Assembly (NCBI RefSeq): GCF_026262505.1
Contig: NC_067206.1
Location: forward strand, 20,171,319-20,235,318
Direction of reading: 5' to 3'
DNA: 64,000 nt
Source of the DNA: Trichomonas vaginalis G3
Taxonomy: Eukaryota; Parabasalia; Trichomonadida; Trichomonadidae
Of this stretch, positions 10,009-18,543 are shown in pieces. The stretch's first letter is position 1; every line of letters starts with the position of its first letter. The notes beneath the pieces are model-generated. The model worked only from the letters and a program-made list of their open reading frames with translations. It searched no databases and had not been told where the DNA came from. Both the position numbers and the translations under genes were made by a program.

Positions 10009-10897
10009 TGTGAATTCGTGAAATTCTAAACAATTTCGTAGCTTCTATTTCTTCTGTCAGTACATCGAATGTTTTAACTATGCCGAATGTTTCTTTATAT
10101 TTCTTCTTGACATCAGATAGAAGGAAATCGTCAGCTGTTGGATAGTTTTTGTTCAGAAATGTCAACATGTCCATTTTATCTTCTGCTGGTTTCTCTACTT
10201 CTTTCTTTAAGTCAGCATAGTCGTTTCGCATACGTTCTATCTCTTTGACGGAGTAGTTATATTTCCTCATTGCTGCTTTACATTTTGAACATTGTGGGTT
10301 CATTTTAGCATTGTACATTGAAATCTTACCTGCTAGTATGACTAAGGCGTCAATTGCTCTCTTTAACTCAAAAGTTGCGGGTTTTATCTGTTCATTCCAT
10401 ACCTTACCTCTTCTATCTTTATCTCTTATCTGCCATACACATTTTGCAACTAACGAAACAAAGTTGTCGTAGGTCTTAAACTCCCCAGATTTGTATATGT
10501 CAGAGATGTTCTTATATACCATATCGCAATCTTTGTCCATGACTTTGTGGTTGCAATGAAATCCAAGAAACTCATAATTTACCTTTCGTATGAACTTCTT
10601 TATTTCTACTGAGTCAGTTGCTTTGACTTCTATTTCATCGAATTCTGGAATAGTAAGCTTTTGTTGTTGGATTTCAGGAAGTTTAGGTAAATGGTCAATA
10701 ATATCCTGCATTTCATAAAGATACTGTTCATTTGTTTCATCTTTCGCACTACAGTCTAAATTACTTGTTAAAAGTTCCTGCTTTATCTTCTGGATTTCTG
10801 TTTCGAAAGTATATGAAGAAGGAATGAAGTTTTTCATCTCTACTAACATAGATGTTGGATTCATGACTAAAGAGTTTGGTGCTGTTGTTGCTAACAT
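9983..10897 (-). CDS. Cys/His-containing protein bracketed by inverted repeats
   Basis: The ATG at 10897 is chosen because TTTTTATTGTAAGAAC stands immediately before it; the frame is open to 10969. About 304 residues, mainly helical. Possible metal ligands are H-C-N-H-K...C at the middle and a C-S-K-C pair about 90 residues later. The C-terminal third is charged. No family recognised. It is the only gene between the two pairs of inverted repeats, and its 3' end runs into the left repeat pair. Confidence 0.55.
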   Translation of the reverse strand: MLATTAPNSLVMNPTSMLVEMKNFIPSSYTFETEIQKIKQELLTSNLDCSAKDETNEQYLYEMQDIIDHLPKLPEIQQQKLTIPEFDEIEVKATDSVEIKKFIRKVNYEFLGFHCNHKVMDKDCDMVYKNISDIYKSGEFKTYDNFVSLVAKCVWQIRDKDRRGKVWNEQIKPATFELKRAIDALVILAGKISMYNAKMNPQCSKCKAAMRKYNYSVKEIERMRNDYADLKKEVEKPAEDKMDMLTFLNKNYPTADDFLLSDVKKKYKETFGIVKTFDVLTEEIEATKLFRISRIHNVYHVKRL

Positions 10898-10980
10898 GTT
10901 CTTACAATAAAAATAAAAAAATATTTTTTTAAAAAAACCAACTTTATTTTTTATTTCGGGAAAACTCATGACAAATTCAA

Positions 10981-11215
10981 GAGGGTAGAAAAGAGGTTAG
11001 AAAAGAGGTTATATCTAACCTTCTACCCTAAAATATATTTTTGCCGAATTCATGAGTTTTGGTTGAAAGAATACGGTGGAGCCAAAAGTGGCTCGACCTC
11101 AAAACAAGCATTTTCTGTATAAAATTCATGAAAATTCATGAGGTTAGAAAAGAGGTTAGAAAAGAGGTTAGATATACCCATCTACCCTAAATTATATTTT
11201 TGCTGAATTCAGCAA
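10981..11215. repeat. inverted counterparts of the 9.75-kb repeats (right pair)
   Basis: Copies at about 10981-11056 and 11139-11215 are reverse complements of the 9745 and 9925 repeats, with the GGTTAGAAAAGAGG unit doubled. They continue into TATATTTTTG and a GAATTC. Orientation makes 9745-11215 look like the inner parts of a left and a right Polinton terminal repeat around one gene. No element tips or target duplication are recognised. Confidence 0.8.
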
Positions 11216-11262
11216 CAAAATTCAAATTGTAAACGGTTTAATAGAAAAAGTGTTATTTTTTC

Positions 11263-11457
11263 ATGTCCGAAGACTCGAAGGTGCAACACTTCCAAAATAC
11301 CGACGAACTCAGAAGAGCAGCATGGCAGTATGTTCTTGACAACTTCTTTGAGTTCTCCAGGAACACCTTGGAAAATGCTGAAGAACTCCGACACAGAGAA
11401 TTTGGAGAAATTGCACTCCAATACTACCTTGACAAACAAAGGGTAAACAAAGGGTAA
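11263..11457 (+). CDS. small island protein, unknown (64 aa)
   Basis: Short charged protein with Arg, Glu and Phe-rich helices. Its ATG follows GTGTTATTTTTTC. Its stop lies in a short tandem run of AAAGGGTAAAC (11440-11475). Not recognised. Confidence 0.4.
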   Translation: MSEDSKVQHFQNTDELRRAAWQYVLDNFFEFSRNTLENAEELRHREFGEIALQYYLDKQRVNKG

Positions 11458-11508
11458 ACAAAGGGTAAAATAAGACTAAAAACTTAACGTTTAAAAAGTG
11501 ACATTTTT

Positions 11509-11709
11509 ATGAGCTCCGAGTCACCGAGAAAACTTGGTCAGATGTTAGCAGCTTACTTCCCTGAGGAGGATGGAAGCGTTACATACGTAAGGTTCAAAAA
11601 CAACGAACCTGGAATTGCGTACCAAATTCGCAATTACATGACCATGGAAGAGTACGAAAGGTTCCTACAAGAGAAACCAGCTCTAAACAACTCAGAAAAG
11701 AAAGAGTAA
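11509..11709 (+). CDS. small island protein, unknown (66 aa)
   Basis: 66 residues, starts MSSESPRKLG, with a compact middle (Y-V-R-F-K-N-N-E-P-G). The ATG is preceded by GTGACATTTTT, similar to the other island genes. Ends with a Lys/Glu run. Same strand as the 11263 gene, convergent with the Pro-rich gene. Not recognised. Confidence 0.45.
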   Translation: MSSESPRKLGQMLAAYFPEEDGSVTYVRFKNNEPGIAYQIRNYMTMEEYERFLQEKPALNNSEKKE

Positions 11710-11737
11710 AAAGTTTAACTCGTAATTGTTTATTTTT

Positions 11738-12358
11738 TTACTTGTATGGGCAAGCTGCAAGAATGAAGTCGACTATCTCGGTCTTTGTCTTGACCAGTTG
11801 GACTGCTCTTGCGAGTACGTCTGTTTTACGGTCTCCAGCTGGTGTCTGACCTTCGTAATTGCGCATGTTCTTGAGAGCTCCAACTGTAAATGGTTGTAGG
11901 ATGAAGAGTCTCTCAGACTGCTTGAGGTAGTCGTCTCTGTCTTTGACCGAATCTGTGGTACGAGTCGAATCGGTCGACCTTAGGGAAGAGACTGAAAGCC
12001 TGTCGTCTTCCATAGGGGCTGTGGCATACTCTTTGCGTAAACGGTTCAGACCTTCTTCGAACTCTTGGTCTCTCTTCGATTGGGATTGAGATTGGAATTG
12101 GGGTGGAGGGTTTGACATGAACATCCAAGGGTTAGGGAAGTAAGGCATGGGTTGAGGAGGGTAGTTTGGAAAGCCTTGTGGTGGGTAGTAACCTTGAGGT
12201 GGGTAGTAACCTTGAGGTGGAAATTGGTAGTAATTCGGAGGTCCTTGTTGGAACTGAGGTTGCTGTGGGTAGCCTTGTGGAGGTGGAACCTGTTGTGGTG
12301 CTGGAGCATGCTGTTCTTCTGGCTGTGGAACGGGTTCAGTAGGTGGGACGTCGGACAT
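11738..12358 (-). CDS. Pro/Gln/Tyr-rich protein with structured C-terminus
   Basis: 206 residues. Residues about 5-95 are low complexity, with repeated P-P-Q-G-Y-Y units. Residues 100-206 look globular, with a Ser/Thr-Asp-rich linker and a final helical domain ending A-A-C-P-Y-K. The gene is divergent from the 12731 gene, and the 370-bp spacer is the 21-bp repeat array. The N-terminus resembles disordered tails seen in many proteins, so it gives no family. Function unknown. Confidence 0.55.
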   Translation of the reverse strand: MSDVPPTEPVPQPEEQHAPAPQQVPPPQGYPQQPQFQQGPPNYYQFPPQGYYPPQGYYPPQGFPNYPPQPMPYFPNPWMFMSNPPPQFQSQSQSKRDQEFEEGLNRLRKEYATAPMEDDRLSVSSLRSTDSTRTTDSVKDRDDYLKQSERLFILQPFTVGALKNMRNYEGQTPAGDRKTDVLARAVQLVKTKTEIVDFILAACPYK

Positions 12359-12388
12359 TCGTTTGTGTCTTAACCGTCTTTGTTCTGA

Positions 12389-12722
12389 AACAATATAATA
12401 TTGTCTTGAAAAAGTACAACATTGTCTTGAAAAAGTACAACATTGTCTTGAAAAAGTACAACATTGTTCTGAAAAAGTTCAACATTGTCTTGAAAAAGTA
12501 CAACATTGTCTTGAAAAAGTACAACATTGTTCTGAAAAAGTTCAAGACTTGTTCTGAAAAAGTACAGCTGTACTCAAATTTGAGAGACATTGTTCTGAAA
12601 AAGTTCAACATTGTCTTGAAAAAGTACAACATTGTCTTGAAAAAGTACAACATTGTCTTGAAAAAGTACAACATTGTCTTGAAAAAGTACAACATTGTCT
12701 TGAAAAAGTACAATATTGTACT
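12389..12722. repeat. 21-bp iteron-like array with central palindromes
   Basis: About 15 direct units of 21 bp (ATTGTC/TTCTTGAAAAAGT type; core TTGAAAAAGTACAACATTG). They form a left group (about 12389-12550) and a right group (about 12588-12722). Between them sit two perfect palindromes, AGTACAGCTGTACT (12561-12574) and CTCAAATTTGAG (12573-12584). A 21-bp period keeps sites on one face of the helix. It fills the spacer between two divergent genes. The layout recalls a replication origin or a multi-site promoter; both are inferences. Confidence 0.9.
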
Positions 12723-12730
12723 GACTCAGT

Positions 12731-13093
12731 ATGGAGCTTGACCCCTTAGACGAAGCAATTTATCTAATTGAGGTAAATGAAACCGTGAAGGAATATCTCA
12801 GCAAGTGCAAACCAAGCAAGTCCATTGGCTTCTGGTTGTCCAAGAATAGTGTCTTAAAGTTGGAAATTGAAACAGGTGTTGCAATTCAAGTTCCAGAAGG
12901 CACTGCATTCGATGATATTAAGGATGTGAAGAAAGAAGCCCTCTTGAAGTTCTTCATGAAACGTCCTTGGATACTACTTCCATATCGTGAGAGCCCAATT
13001 CCACGAATTACACAAATTCTCAGAGCACTACTTCACTACTCTGGACAGCCGTTCTTCATAACCTCAGAAGGCGACATCCAACCAATTCAGTAA
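12731..13093 (+). CDS. small island protein, unknown (120 aa)
   Basis: 120 residues, globular in appearance, with an acidic N-terminus and a K-R-P-W-I-L-L-P-Y-R-E core. Starts 9 bp after the end of the 21-bp repeat array, so the array probably contains its promoter. Not recognised. Confidence 0.5.
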   Translation: MELDPLDEAIYLIEVNETVKEYLSKCKPSKSIGFWLSKNSVLKLEIETGVAIQVPEGTAFDDIKDVKKEALLKFFMKRPWILLPYRESPIPRITQILRALLHYSGQPFFITSEGDIQPIQ

Positions 13094-13120
13094 ACATCTC
13101 ATTTTAACTTCACTTTTTTT

Positions 13121-13405
13121 ATGTTTTTACTCACACTCGTACTCAACAGGTTTGTGTACAACTATTTCAACTGTGAACCTTGTATTGACCGGTCTTCCTG
13201 CAAATGCAAGTTCGGTCAATACACAATTTATGGTGGCAAGAAAGACAGTGGGGAATGTTATTCTGACATCTGTTGTTGCGCTCGAGAGAGAATTGAAATT
13301 CCAGACCCAACTCCAACACCAACACTCAAGTTGCCGAAGACTCATGTGAAGAAGAAGCCTTCTGGTAAGTTTCTTATAGCCATCTATATGGCACGCTTTG
13401 AGTAA
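13121..13405 (+). CDS. cysteine-rich small protein
   Basis: 94 residues with eight to ten cysteines in the first 60 (C-E-P-C-I, C-K-C-K, C-Y-S-D-I-C-C-C). A Pro-Thr repeat and a basic tail follow. The hydrophobic first 12 residues could be a signal or anchor, but they are short. The ATG follows TTAACTTCACTTTTTTT, an initiator-like sequence. A metal-binding or disulphide-rich protein is possible; no family recognised. Confidence 0.45.
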   Translation: MFLLTLVLNRFVYNYFNCEPCIDRSSCKCKFGQYTIYGGKKDSGECYSDICCCARERIEIPDPTPTPTLKLPKTHVKKKPSGKFLIAIYMARFE

Positions 13406-13428
13406 AAACATTTTTTTTTCTTTTTTGA

Positions 13429-13640
13429 ATGAAGCAAGTTAAATTCGTCCCACACCAATCTCAATGGACCGATGAAGAGTTTCAAGCTATGGTTGAAGGT
13501 GTGAGAACGACATAGACGGCGAACTTGAAGGAGCTCAAACCACAATTGCAACCAAAATTGCACAAGTCAAGGAACAGATAGCTCCACTTAAAGCTACCAA
13601 AGCTACTCTTGACCTCATGGATAGTTACCGTTTAGAGTAA
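13429..13640 (+). pseudogene. short helical protein, broken
   Basis: A short gene-like stretch: a basic N-terminus followed by a Lys/Ala/Thr-rich helical part (residues about 35-60). It does not read as a single frame. Preceded by a T-rich stretch like its neighbours. Not recognised. Confidence 0.3.
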
Positions 13641-13669
13641 AGAGTGGAATAAGACAATTAAAATTAAAA

Positions 13670-14005
13670 CTTCTAAACTACGAAGCTATACTCCAAAAGT
13701 TAGCAGAAATGAGAAGACTTTACCAGAGCTACTTACATGTAAGGGACTTACCTTCAATGCAGTCCGACCAAAGATGAATTTTCTGACATTGTCCCAATTT
13801 TGTCCGAAAGTCAGCTCAGATGTTTGAACTGCTCCCAACATATCCAGAATATGAACGTTTGCCTGAACTCTTCCGCAATCTCAAAAAACGTTTTTTGGTT
13901 CTCATGTTCGAAACTTTTATCGGAAGAGACAACAAACGTTCAGAAGAAGAACAAGATATTATTTTAAACTTGTTGTATGACTTAACCGTCATAACAAGCT
14001 TTTGA
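13670..14005 (+). pseudogene. helical island gene, broken
   Basis: Coding-like sequence with Leu/Arg/Tyr-rich helical segments; the clearest piece is the 61-codon frame at 13820-14005. Base usage matches the rest of the island. It reads in more than one piece. Not recognised. Confidence 0.3.
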
Positions 14006-14042
14006 AGTAAAACCGTCATTCTCAAACCACTTCATTTTTTCG

Positions 14043-14600
14043 ATGTCCGAACAAGCACCGAAGCCGAACACAATGGCAGATGTCCTTTCAATGTTGCCAG
14101 ACAAGCGCCCAGTTCAAATTCAAATTTTGAATTTGAAAGCTCATCTGACAAACACCGTTAAGACTCTCCAAAGTAGTCTTATGGAAGAGATGAAGGGACT
14201 TAAAGGTGAGTTCCTCATGAACCAAGCTTCCAATGAGAAAGTCCTGAACGATTTGACGGAAACCTTGCGCATTTACGCGAGAGAGAACCGAGACCTTGCC
14301 AGACTCATCTACCGTTTCTTCGAAGAGATAGATGCCATCTGGAAGGTACTCGGAAAGGACAGAACCTCCAACACCGTACTTCGTGAACACAGAATTGCCG
14401 AAGGAATTGTCGAGGAAGAAGAAAACACGAAGAAGAGGAAGAGGAAGAAGAGGAAGAAGAGAAACACGAAGAAGAGGAAGTTTGGGCAACCCTTGTTGCC
14501 GATGACACTTACGAAATTTCCCAACCCTACCCATACCAAATCCGCAACAAGGAGACAGGCAAGGTTCTTACCCCAGTTCTCAACAACTTGGGACACTTGA
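14043..14600 (+). CDS. coiled-coil protein upstream of an HNH-type domain
   Basis: The first about 115 residues are a long amphipathic helix region (L-K-A-H-L-T-N-T-V-K, L-I-Y-R-F-F-E-E-I-D). A repetitive GAAGAGGAA stretch follows, giving a Lys/Arg- or Glu-rich linker depending on frame. An initiator-like TTCATTTTTTC precedes the ATG. It adjoins the HNH-type domain at 14480-14745 and may belong to the same gene. Confidence 0.45.
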   Translation: MSEQAPKPNTMADVLSMLPDKRPVQIQILNLKAHLTNTVKTLQSSLMEEMKGLKGEFLMNQASNEKVLNDLTETLRIYARENRDLARLIYRFFEEIDAIWKVLGKDRTSNTVLREHRIAEGIVEEEENTKKRKRKKRKKRNTKKRKFGQPLLPMTLTKFPNPTHTKSATRRQARFLPQFSTTWDT

Positions 14601-14745
14601 ACCTTACCCTTCGGAATTACGGTTCAATCTCCATGGGCAAGCTTGTCGCAATTCAATGGGTTCCAAATCCAAACAAGAGGACGAAGGTCAGACACATTGA
14701 CGGTGACAAGCTCAACAACCGTAAGGAGAACCTCGAGTGGTTCTA
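14480..14745 (+). CDS. HNH_3-type endonuclease domain
   Basis: The frame ending at 14745 contains Y-Q-I-R-N-K-E-T-G-K-V, then G-H-L-N-L-T-L, then V-A-I-Q-W-V-P-N-P-N, then H-I-D-G-D-K-L-N-N-R-K-E-N-L-E-W. This order (NUMOD-like DNA-binding strand, then H-x-D-G-x-x-x-N-N-x-x-x-N-L) is the signature of HNH_3 homing-type nucleases. The His and the two Asn pairs expected for metal binding and catalysis are visible. It would nick or cut DNA. Such domains move with selfish elements, which fits the foreign composition of the island. Confidence 0.65.
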
Positions 14746-14786
14746 AGAGTAAAAAAATTTTATTTTAGGGGAAACCCCGAGTAAAT

Positions 14787-15068
14787 TTAAGTTTTTAGTT
14801 CGTAACGGCTTAAATTAAGGATAATTTGGACAATAGTTCTCTGACCTCTGAATTGGACTCTTTCGTCATCCCAGTTGCGTAGGAGGTCGTCCCAGAGGAG
14901 TTGGTAGAATTGCCATTCCAAGGACGATTTGTCCTCCCAGGCATTGAGGATGTACTGCTCGTAGAGTCTCATGACCTCTGCCTTGCACCAGACACCCTCT
15001 CCCTTGGAACGTAAGGCTTCTTCGAAGTGCTCGAATGCGATTGGCTGCGGGACCATCCGAAATGACAC
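14787..15068 (-). CDS. small Trp-rich protein, unknown
   Basis: 93 residues with several Trp (A-W-E-D-K-S-S-L-E-W-Q-F-Y-Q-L-L-W-D-D-L-L-R-N-W). Preceded by AAAAAGTGTCATTTCGG on its own strand. Convergent with the HNH domain gene. The right edge of the GC-richer block is near its start. Not recognised. Confidence 0.45.
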   Translation of the reverse strand: MSFRMVPQPIAFEHFEEALRSKGEGVWCKAEVMRLYEQYILNAWEDKSSLEWQFYQLLWDDLLRNWDDERVQFRGQRTIVQIILNLSRYELKT

Positions 15069-15587
15069 TTTTTGTCCGTTTGGTCAATTTGTGTCTCGTG
15101 CCATAGTCGAACAAATACAGACAAACAGGTTATATATGAGTTTGAGACAAGAATGGTGTAACTCGACCTGTCCGATTCAAATTCGAATAAAAAATTTTTT
15201 ATTTCATGCAATGTTTTATTTCTGTGCCGTCTTCAAGTATGCCCCAGTACTTACGCTTGGAGAGGACATGAACTTCGGTGAAAATTTTGTCCAATTTGAA
15301 TTGACCCATCTTTTCACCGACCATTCCCATTTCAATGAGTTTGTTATCCTTCTTCGTTCGTCATGAGTGCGTCAATGTTCTCATAGTAAACCTTCACTTT
15401 GGATTTGACTTCGGAGAAGAATTTGTTGTAGTTGTCAAGGACTGCCTTTGCGAACTGAGGGTAAGACCAATGTTCGACAATAGGTTTTACTGTGGTTACT
15501 AAGCCACTTGACCTTGAGTAAATTCGTACTTCAAAACAAAAGGAAACCTTTCAACAAAGTTGTCGACCTTCTCATAGTGTTTACTCT

Positions 15588-17336
15588 TCATCTTTGAGGT
15601 TTCTTAATGGAATATCCCCATGTCGAATTCATAAGCAATTTGAGTGTCATTGCAAGTTTGGGGTTTGAAGCTTTCCTAATATCATACAGTTGTTGTATGA
15701 CTTTTCCAACTGTATAGTTCCTTCCTGGGAACTCACCGTCTTCGTTTGGAATTCCAGTCGGGATATATTGGACGAACCTCATGTACGCAGCGTTAAGGTC
15801 GACATAGTATATCTTTTCATCTGAGTCGAACTTGTCGCAACCAATGGGTCCAGTTCGTGGAAATTCAAGTGAGTCTCTTATCTTCTGAGAAACTTCGCCT
15901 GCTATCTCATAAACATCGTCGAAGCAACCTGTTTCATATAAAACCTTCTGACCTAACTCAGATGCTCTCCAATACAATTTGACGTCAATTGGATGTCTCA
16001 ATGGAAGTTTGTTTATAGCATCTTGAAGTTCTTGCAACCTCATTGGAAGTTCTTCTGGTTCAGGTTGGTATCCGAACAATCCAACTCCTTTTGGAACTGT
16101 GTACTTCTTTTGTGCTAGAACTTTGTCTGGAACAACTTTTGGTCTTGCTAACAATGAAAAGTTTGTTTCGTCTTTTGGTACAAAAGTTTCTGTCAGCTTG
16201 TCATCTGGAATTGGTTCCAACAAACCTTTCTCGAAAAGAATGTTTACAGCTCTGACAATGTTGCACTTGCCTTTTCCGAACAATGGGTTTGTAAGACTTT
16301 CGTTCAACATGAAGTGGTTGTGGACAATTACAATCTTCAACCATGGTAAGTCTTTGTCAACAACATAGTCGTCATGTGAAGAACCTTTAGCTGTAGGTAT
16401 GTTGACTCGGATATTGACATTTGCCAACGGTGCAACTTTTGCCAATTGACCTCTGAGAATGTACCTTGTCTTCACACATGACTCAAGATACTTCATCTTC
16501 TCATCTGTAACAAGACCAGAGTTCCTGAGACATGTAAGAATACAAGGTTCATTGACAATTGTTTCAATTGAATTGTAAATTCCATACCTTGTCAAGTCAA
16601 TGTCAGACTTATTTATGAACGGGAAGTATCCAGCATGTTGTCTGACTGCTTGAGGGTTAGGTTGGTACCATTCAAATTTTACACTTGCAATTCCTTCAAT
16701 TGCATTCAAAATGTCTGAGTCGGAGTCAACCATTTGTTCTCTCTTTGTAGTCTTGAAAGCGTCAAGAAGTTTGGCTGTTGTGACATTGCCATGTGCATAG
16801 TAAATGTGACCGTCCAAATCTGTTACGGTTAGTCTGAGATTGTATCCTTTCTTATTTCCGTCTTGTATGGCAGCAAGTACTCCCATGAAGCCTTCTTTGT
16901 TCTTTCCTTCGTCAAAGTTTACTGTAAAGGTTCGACCAGATGTAATTTGACTTCTAACTTCACGTACTTTTCATATGCATATCTTGTTCTTTCCATGGGA
17001 GCATGTTTGTCTTCACCTTTTCCTTTTTTCCTTCTCAAAGGATGCAATTGTTCGTCATGTTTCCAGTAGAATCTGGCAAAGCCGTCGTGTCCTTCAACTT
17101 GTTCAGAAACATCGAAAGGCATGTCCATAAGACGTTCTTCTTCTAACCTCTCTAGTCTGTTTGGATAATTGCGCGTGCTGTTTCCAAGTCCATTTCGTAG
17201 CGAAGACCAGACATTTGTCATAGACTTTTATGGGTCTTCCCTTCCTATATTTAAAATTCTTCGAAACTTTCCAACCATATCTTTCTAACTCTGCTTTTAT
17301 TCTAGCAGATTTTCTATCCATTCTATATGGGGGCAT
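15588..17336 (-). pseudogene. protein-primed-type DNA polymerase B (Polinton A)
   Basis: The main frame (15588-16886) carries polymerase motif A as Y-Y-V-D-L-N-A-A-Y-M-R and motif B as L-M-N-S-T-W-G-Y-S. Upstream blocks (L-T-R-Y-G-I-Y-N, V-H-N-H-F-M-L-N-E) match L-E-R-Y-Q-I-F-N and V-E-D-H-Y-M-L-N-E of the element B polymerase. The N-terminal part lies at 16919-17336, and polymerase-like sequence extends some way below 15588. It is broken, with about three to four breaks. In Polintons this enzyme replicates the element from a protein primer. Confidence 0.7.
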
Positions 17337-17366
17337 TTTTATAAAAATAAAAAAATATTTTTTTCT

Positions 17367-17932
17367 TTACTTTACATAACCACCTGCTGCCATAAGTCTT
17401 TGACGCCAACCCATACCAGCTAATGAAGGTTGACTAAACTTTGGTTTTGGTTTATCTTCAGTTTTTGGCTTCCTTCTTCTATCGGTTTTTCGTCACTTTT
17501 CGGTTCCTCTGACTTTACCTCACTTGCAGGTATGGTTGTGTCGTCAACATCTTCATAAATATCATATGCCATTTGTTTTTGTTTTCCTTTCAACTTTTTG
17601 TGTTTGTTGTAAAGTTTAGAATATTTCGACTCTAAGTCAATGAGATGTTCTATAATGAACTGTTGGTCAGTGAAGTAAACTTTTCCATCTGTTGTCTCGA
17701 AAGCTCCTTCAGACTTCAATATTTTATTTGTGAGAGTCTGTTTCTTTTTTGAGATACTAGCCGTTCCATTTCTATGAAAAGTGACTTTGTAGTTAGGGTT
17801 TGTATTTCCAGACCTGGCACTTTCTATTATTGAATTTTTCTCTTCATCTGTAAGTTCTTTGACAGGTTTTGACAATGGTTCTGAACTTTTTGTTTGTGGT
17901 GTCAAATCTACCGTTTCAACTTCTTCGGTCAT
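17367..17932 (-). pseudogene. Polinton small basic/acidic protein (A copy)
   Basis: The clearest piece is 17420-17932. A Thr/Lys-rich N-terminus is followed by S-A-R-S-G-N-T-N-P-N-Y-K-V-T-F-H-R-N-G, a coiled segment, and a tail ending G-G-Y-V-K. The P-x-Y-x-V...G...I-x-K-x-K block resembles P-F-Y-Y-V-S-Q-S-K-D-G-K-I-Y in the 45379-45807 protein and G-F-Y-I-H-T-M-K-D-G in the 40923-41171 protein of element B. Function unknown. The start follows TTTTTTACTGAGATGAA. Confidence 0.45.
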
Positions 17933-17951
17933 TTCATCTCAGTAAAAAATT

Positions 17952-18107
17952 TTAGTTTGGTTTGTTTTCAACTGGTTGTTTAGGTTTTTTAAGTCGGTCT
18001 AAAACTTCCTGAGGTATAGGAAGAACTTGACAAACACGTGGTTGTGTAACTGCTGGAAGTCGACAAATCCATCTTGAACCCATTTGTCTCAATGCTGTAT
18101 TGTTCAT
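17952..18107 (-). CDS. 51-aa protein, unknown
   Basis: Reads MNNTALRQMG... with a Pro/Val/Gln-rich middle and a basic tail (K-K-P-K-Q-P). Its upstream sequence (T-run, ACTGAGATGAA) is identical to that of the next gene downstream (17932), supporting both starts and suggesting recent duplication of the promoter. Not recognised. Confidence 0.45.
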   Translation of the reverse strand: MNNTALRQMGSRWICRLPAVTQPRVCQVLPIPQEVLDRLKKPKQPVENKPN

Positions 18108-18126
18108 TTCATCTCAGTAAAAAAAT

Positions 18127-18527
18127 TTACATTCCCCACGTTTGAGGCGGTTGCGGTTGGTTATTGTTTACCCACTGTTGTGCATGGTTATATCCTCTGT
18201 TAAAGAATCTTTCACCTTGGTCCATATAGTGCCCTGCTTGGTTATAGTAGTCATTTGCTTTGTTATAGTAGTTTCCTGCTTGTCTTCCTACATTGTCCAT
18301 CCATCCTTGAACTTTTCCTCTTGTTTCAGGATTTGGAATAAGATTTGCTGCATCTCGTGCTACTCCCAACCTTTCTGTACAGTTTGTATAATAGGTTGTG
18401 CTTTCTCTTTAAGTATACCTAATGTACTCAAAATCTTCCTTCCAATTCCAAATGCACCTCTGGCTATTGTTCCCACTGCGGGCAAAAATCTGGATGCAAC
18501 TCCTGCTAATGCGCCAAATAAACCCAT
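18127..18527 (-). pseudogene. membrane-active-type minor protein (Polinton A)
   Basis: Begins M-G-L-F-G-A-L-A-G-V-A with an amphipathic, Gly/Ala-rich helix. It continues into a Tyr/Asn/Gln-rich segment of N-Y-Y-N-K-A-N-D-Y-Y-N type. The size and amphipathic start resemble the small internal capsid proteins (pVI-like) of adenovirus and Polintons; this is style similarity only. The start box CATTTTTTACCTATAAGAA precedes it. It reads in more than one piece. Confidence 0.4.
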
Positions 18528-18543
18528 TTCTTATAGGTAAAAA

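Larger units (their letters stand above)
11263..15068. other. compositional island: GC-richer gene cassette
   Basis: Genes here use clearly more G and C (about 43% in sampled lines, against about 28% in the helicase gene) and more AAC, AAG, CTC and GAC codons than those on either side. It carries about ten small genes, a 21-bp repeat array and an HNH-type domain. Several starts follow TCATTTT or TCACTTT, resembling the parabasalid initiator. Recent transfer from another element or virus is an inference. Confidence 0.6.

Noticed and set aside
12336-12741. Frames of about 125-132 codons on both strands across the 21-bp array
   Set aside because: A 21-bp period keeps all frames open (repeated MLYFFKT or YNIVLKK); these are translations of the repeat.
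13127-13411. Minus-strand frame opposite the cysteine-rich gene
   Set aside because: Start context and composition favour the plus-strand gene; this is its shadow.
16043-16368. Plus-strand frames within the polymerase gene
   Set aside because: Antisense shadows of a recognised polymerase frame.
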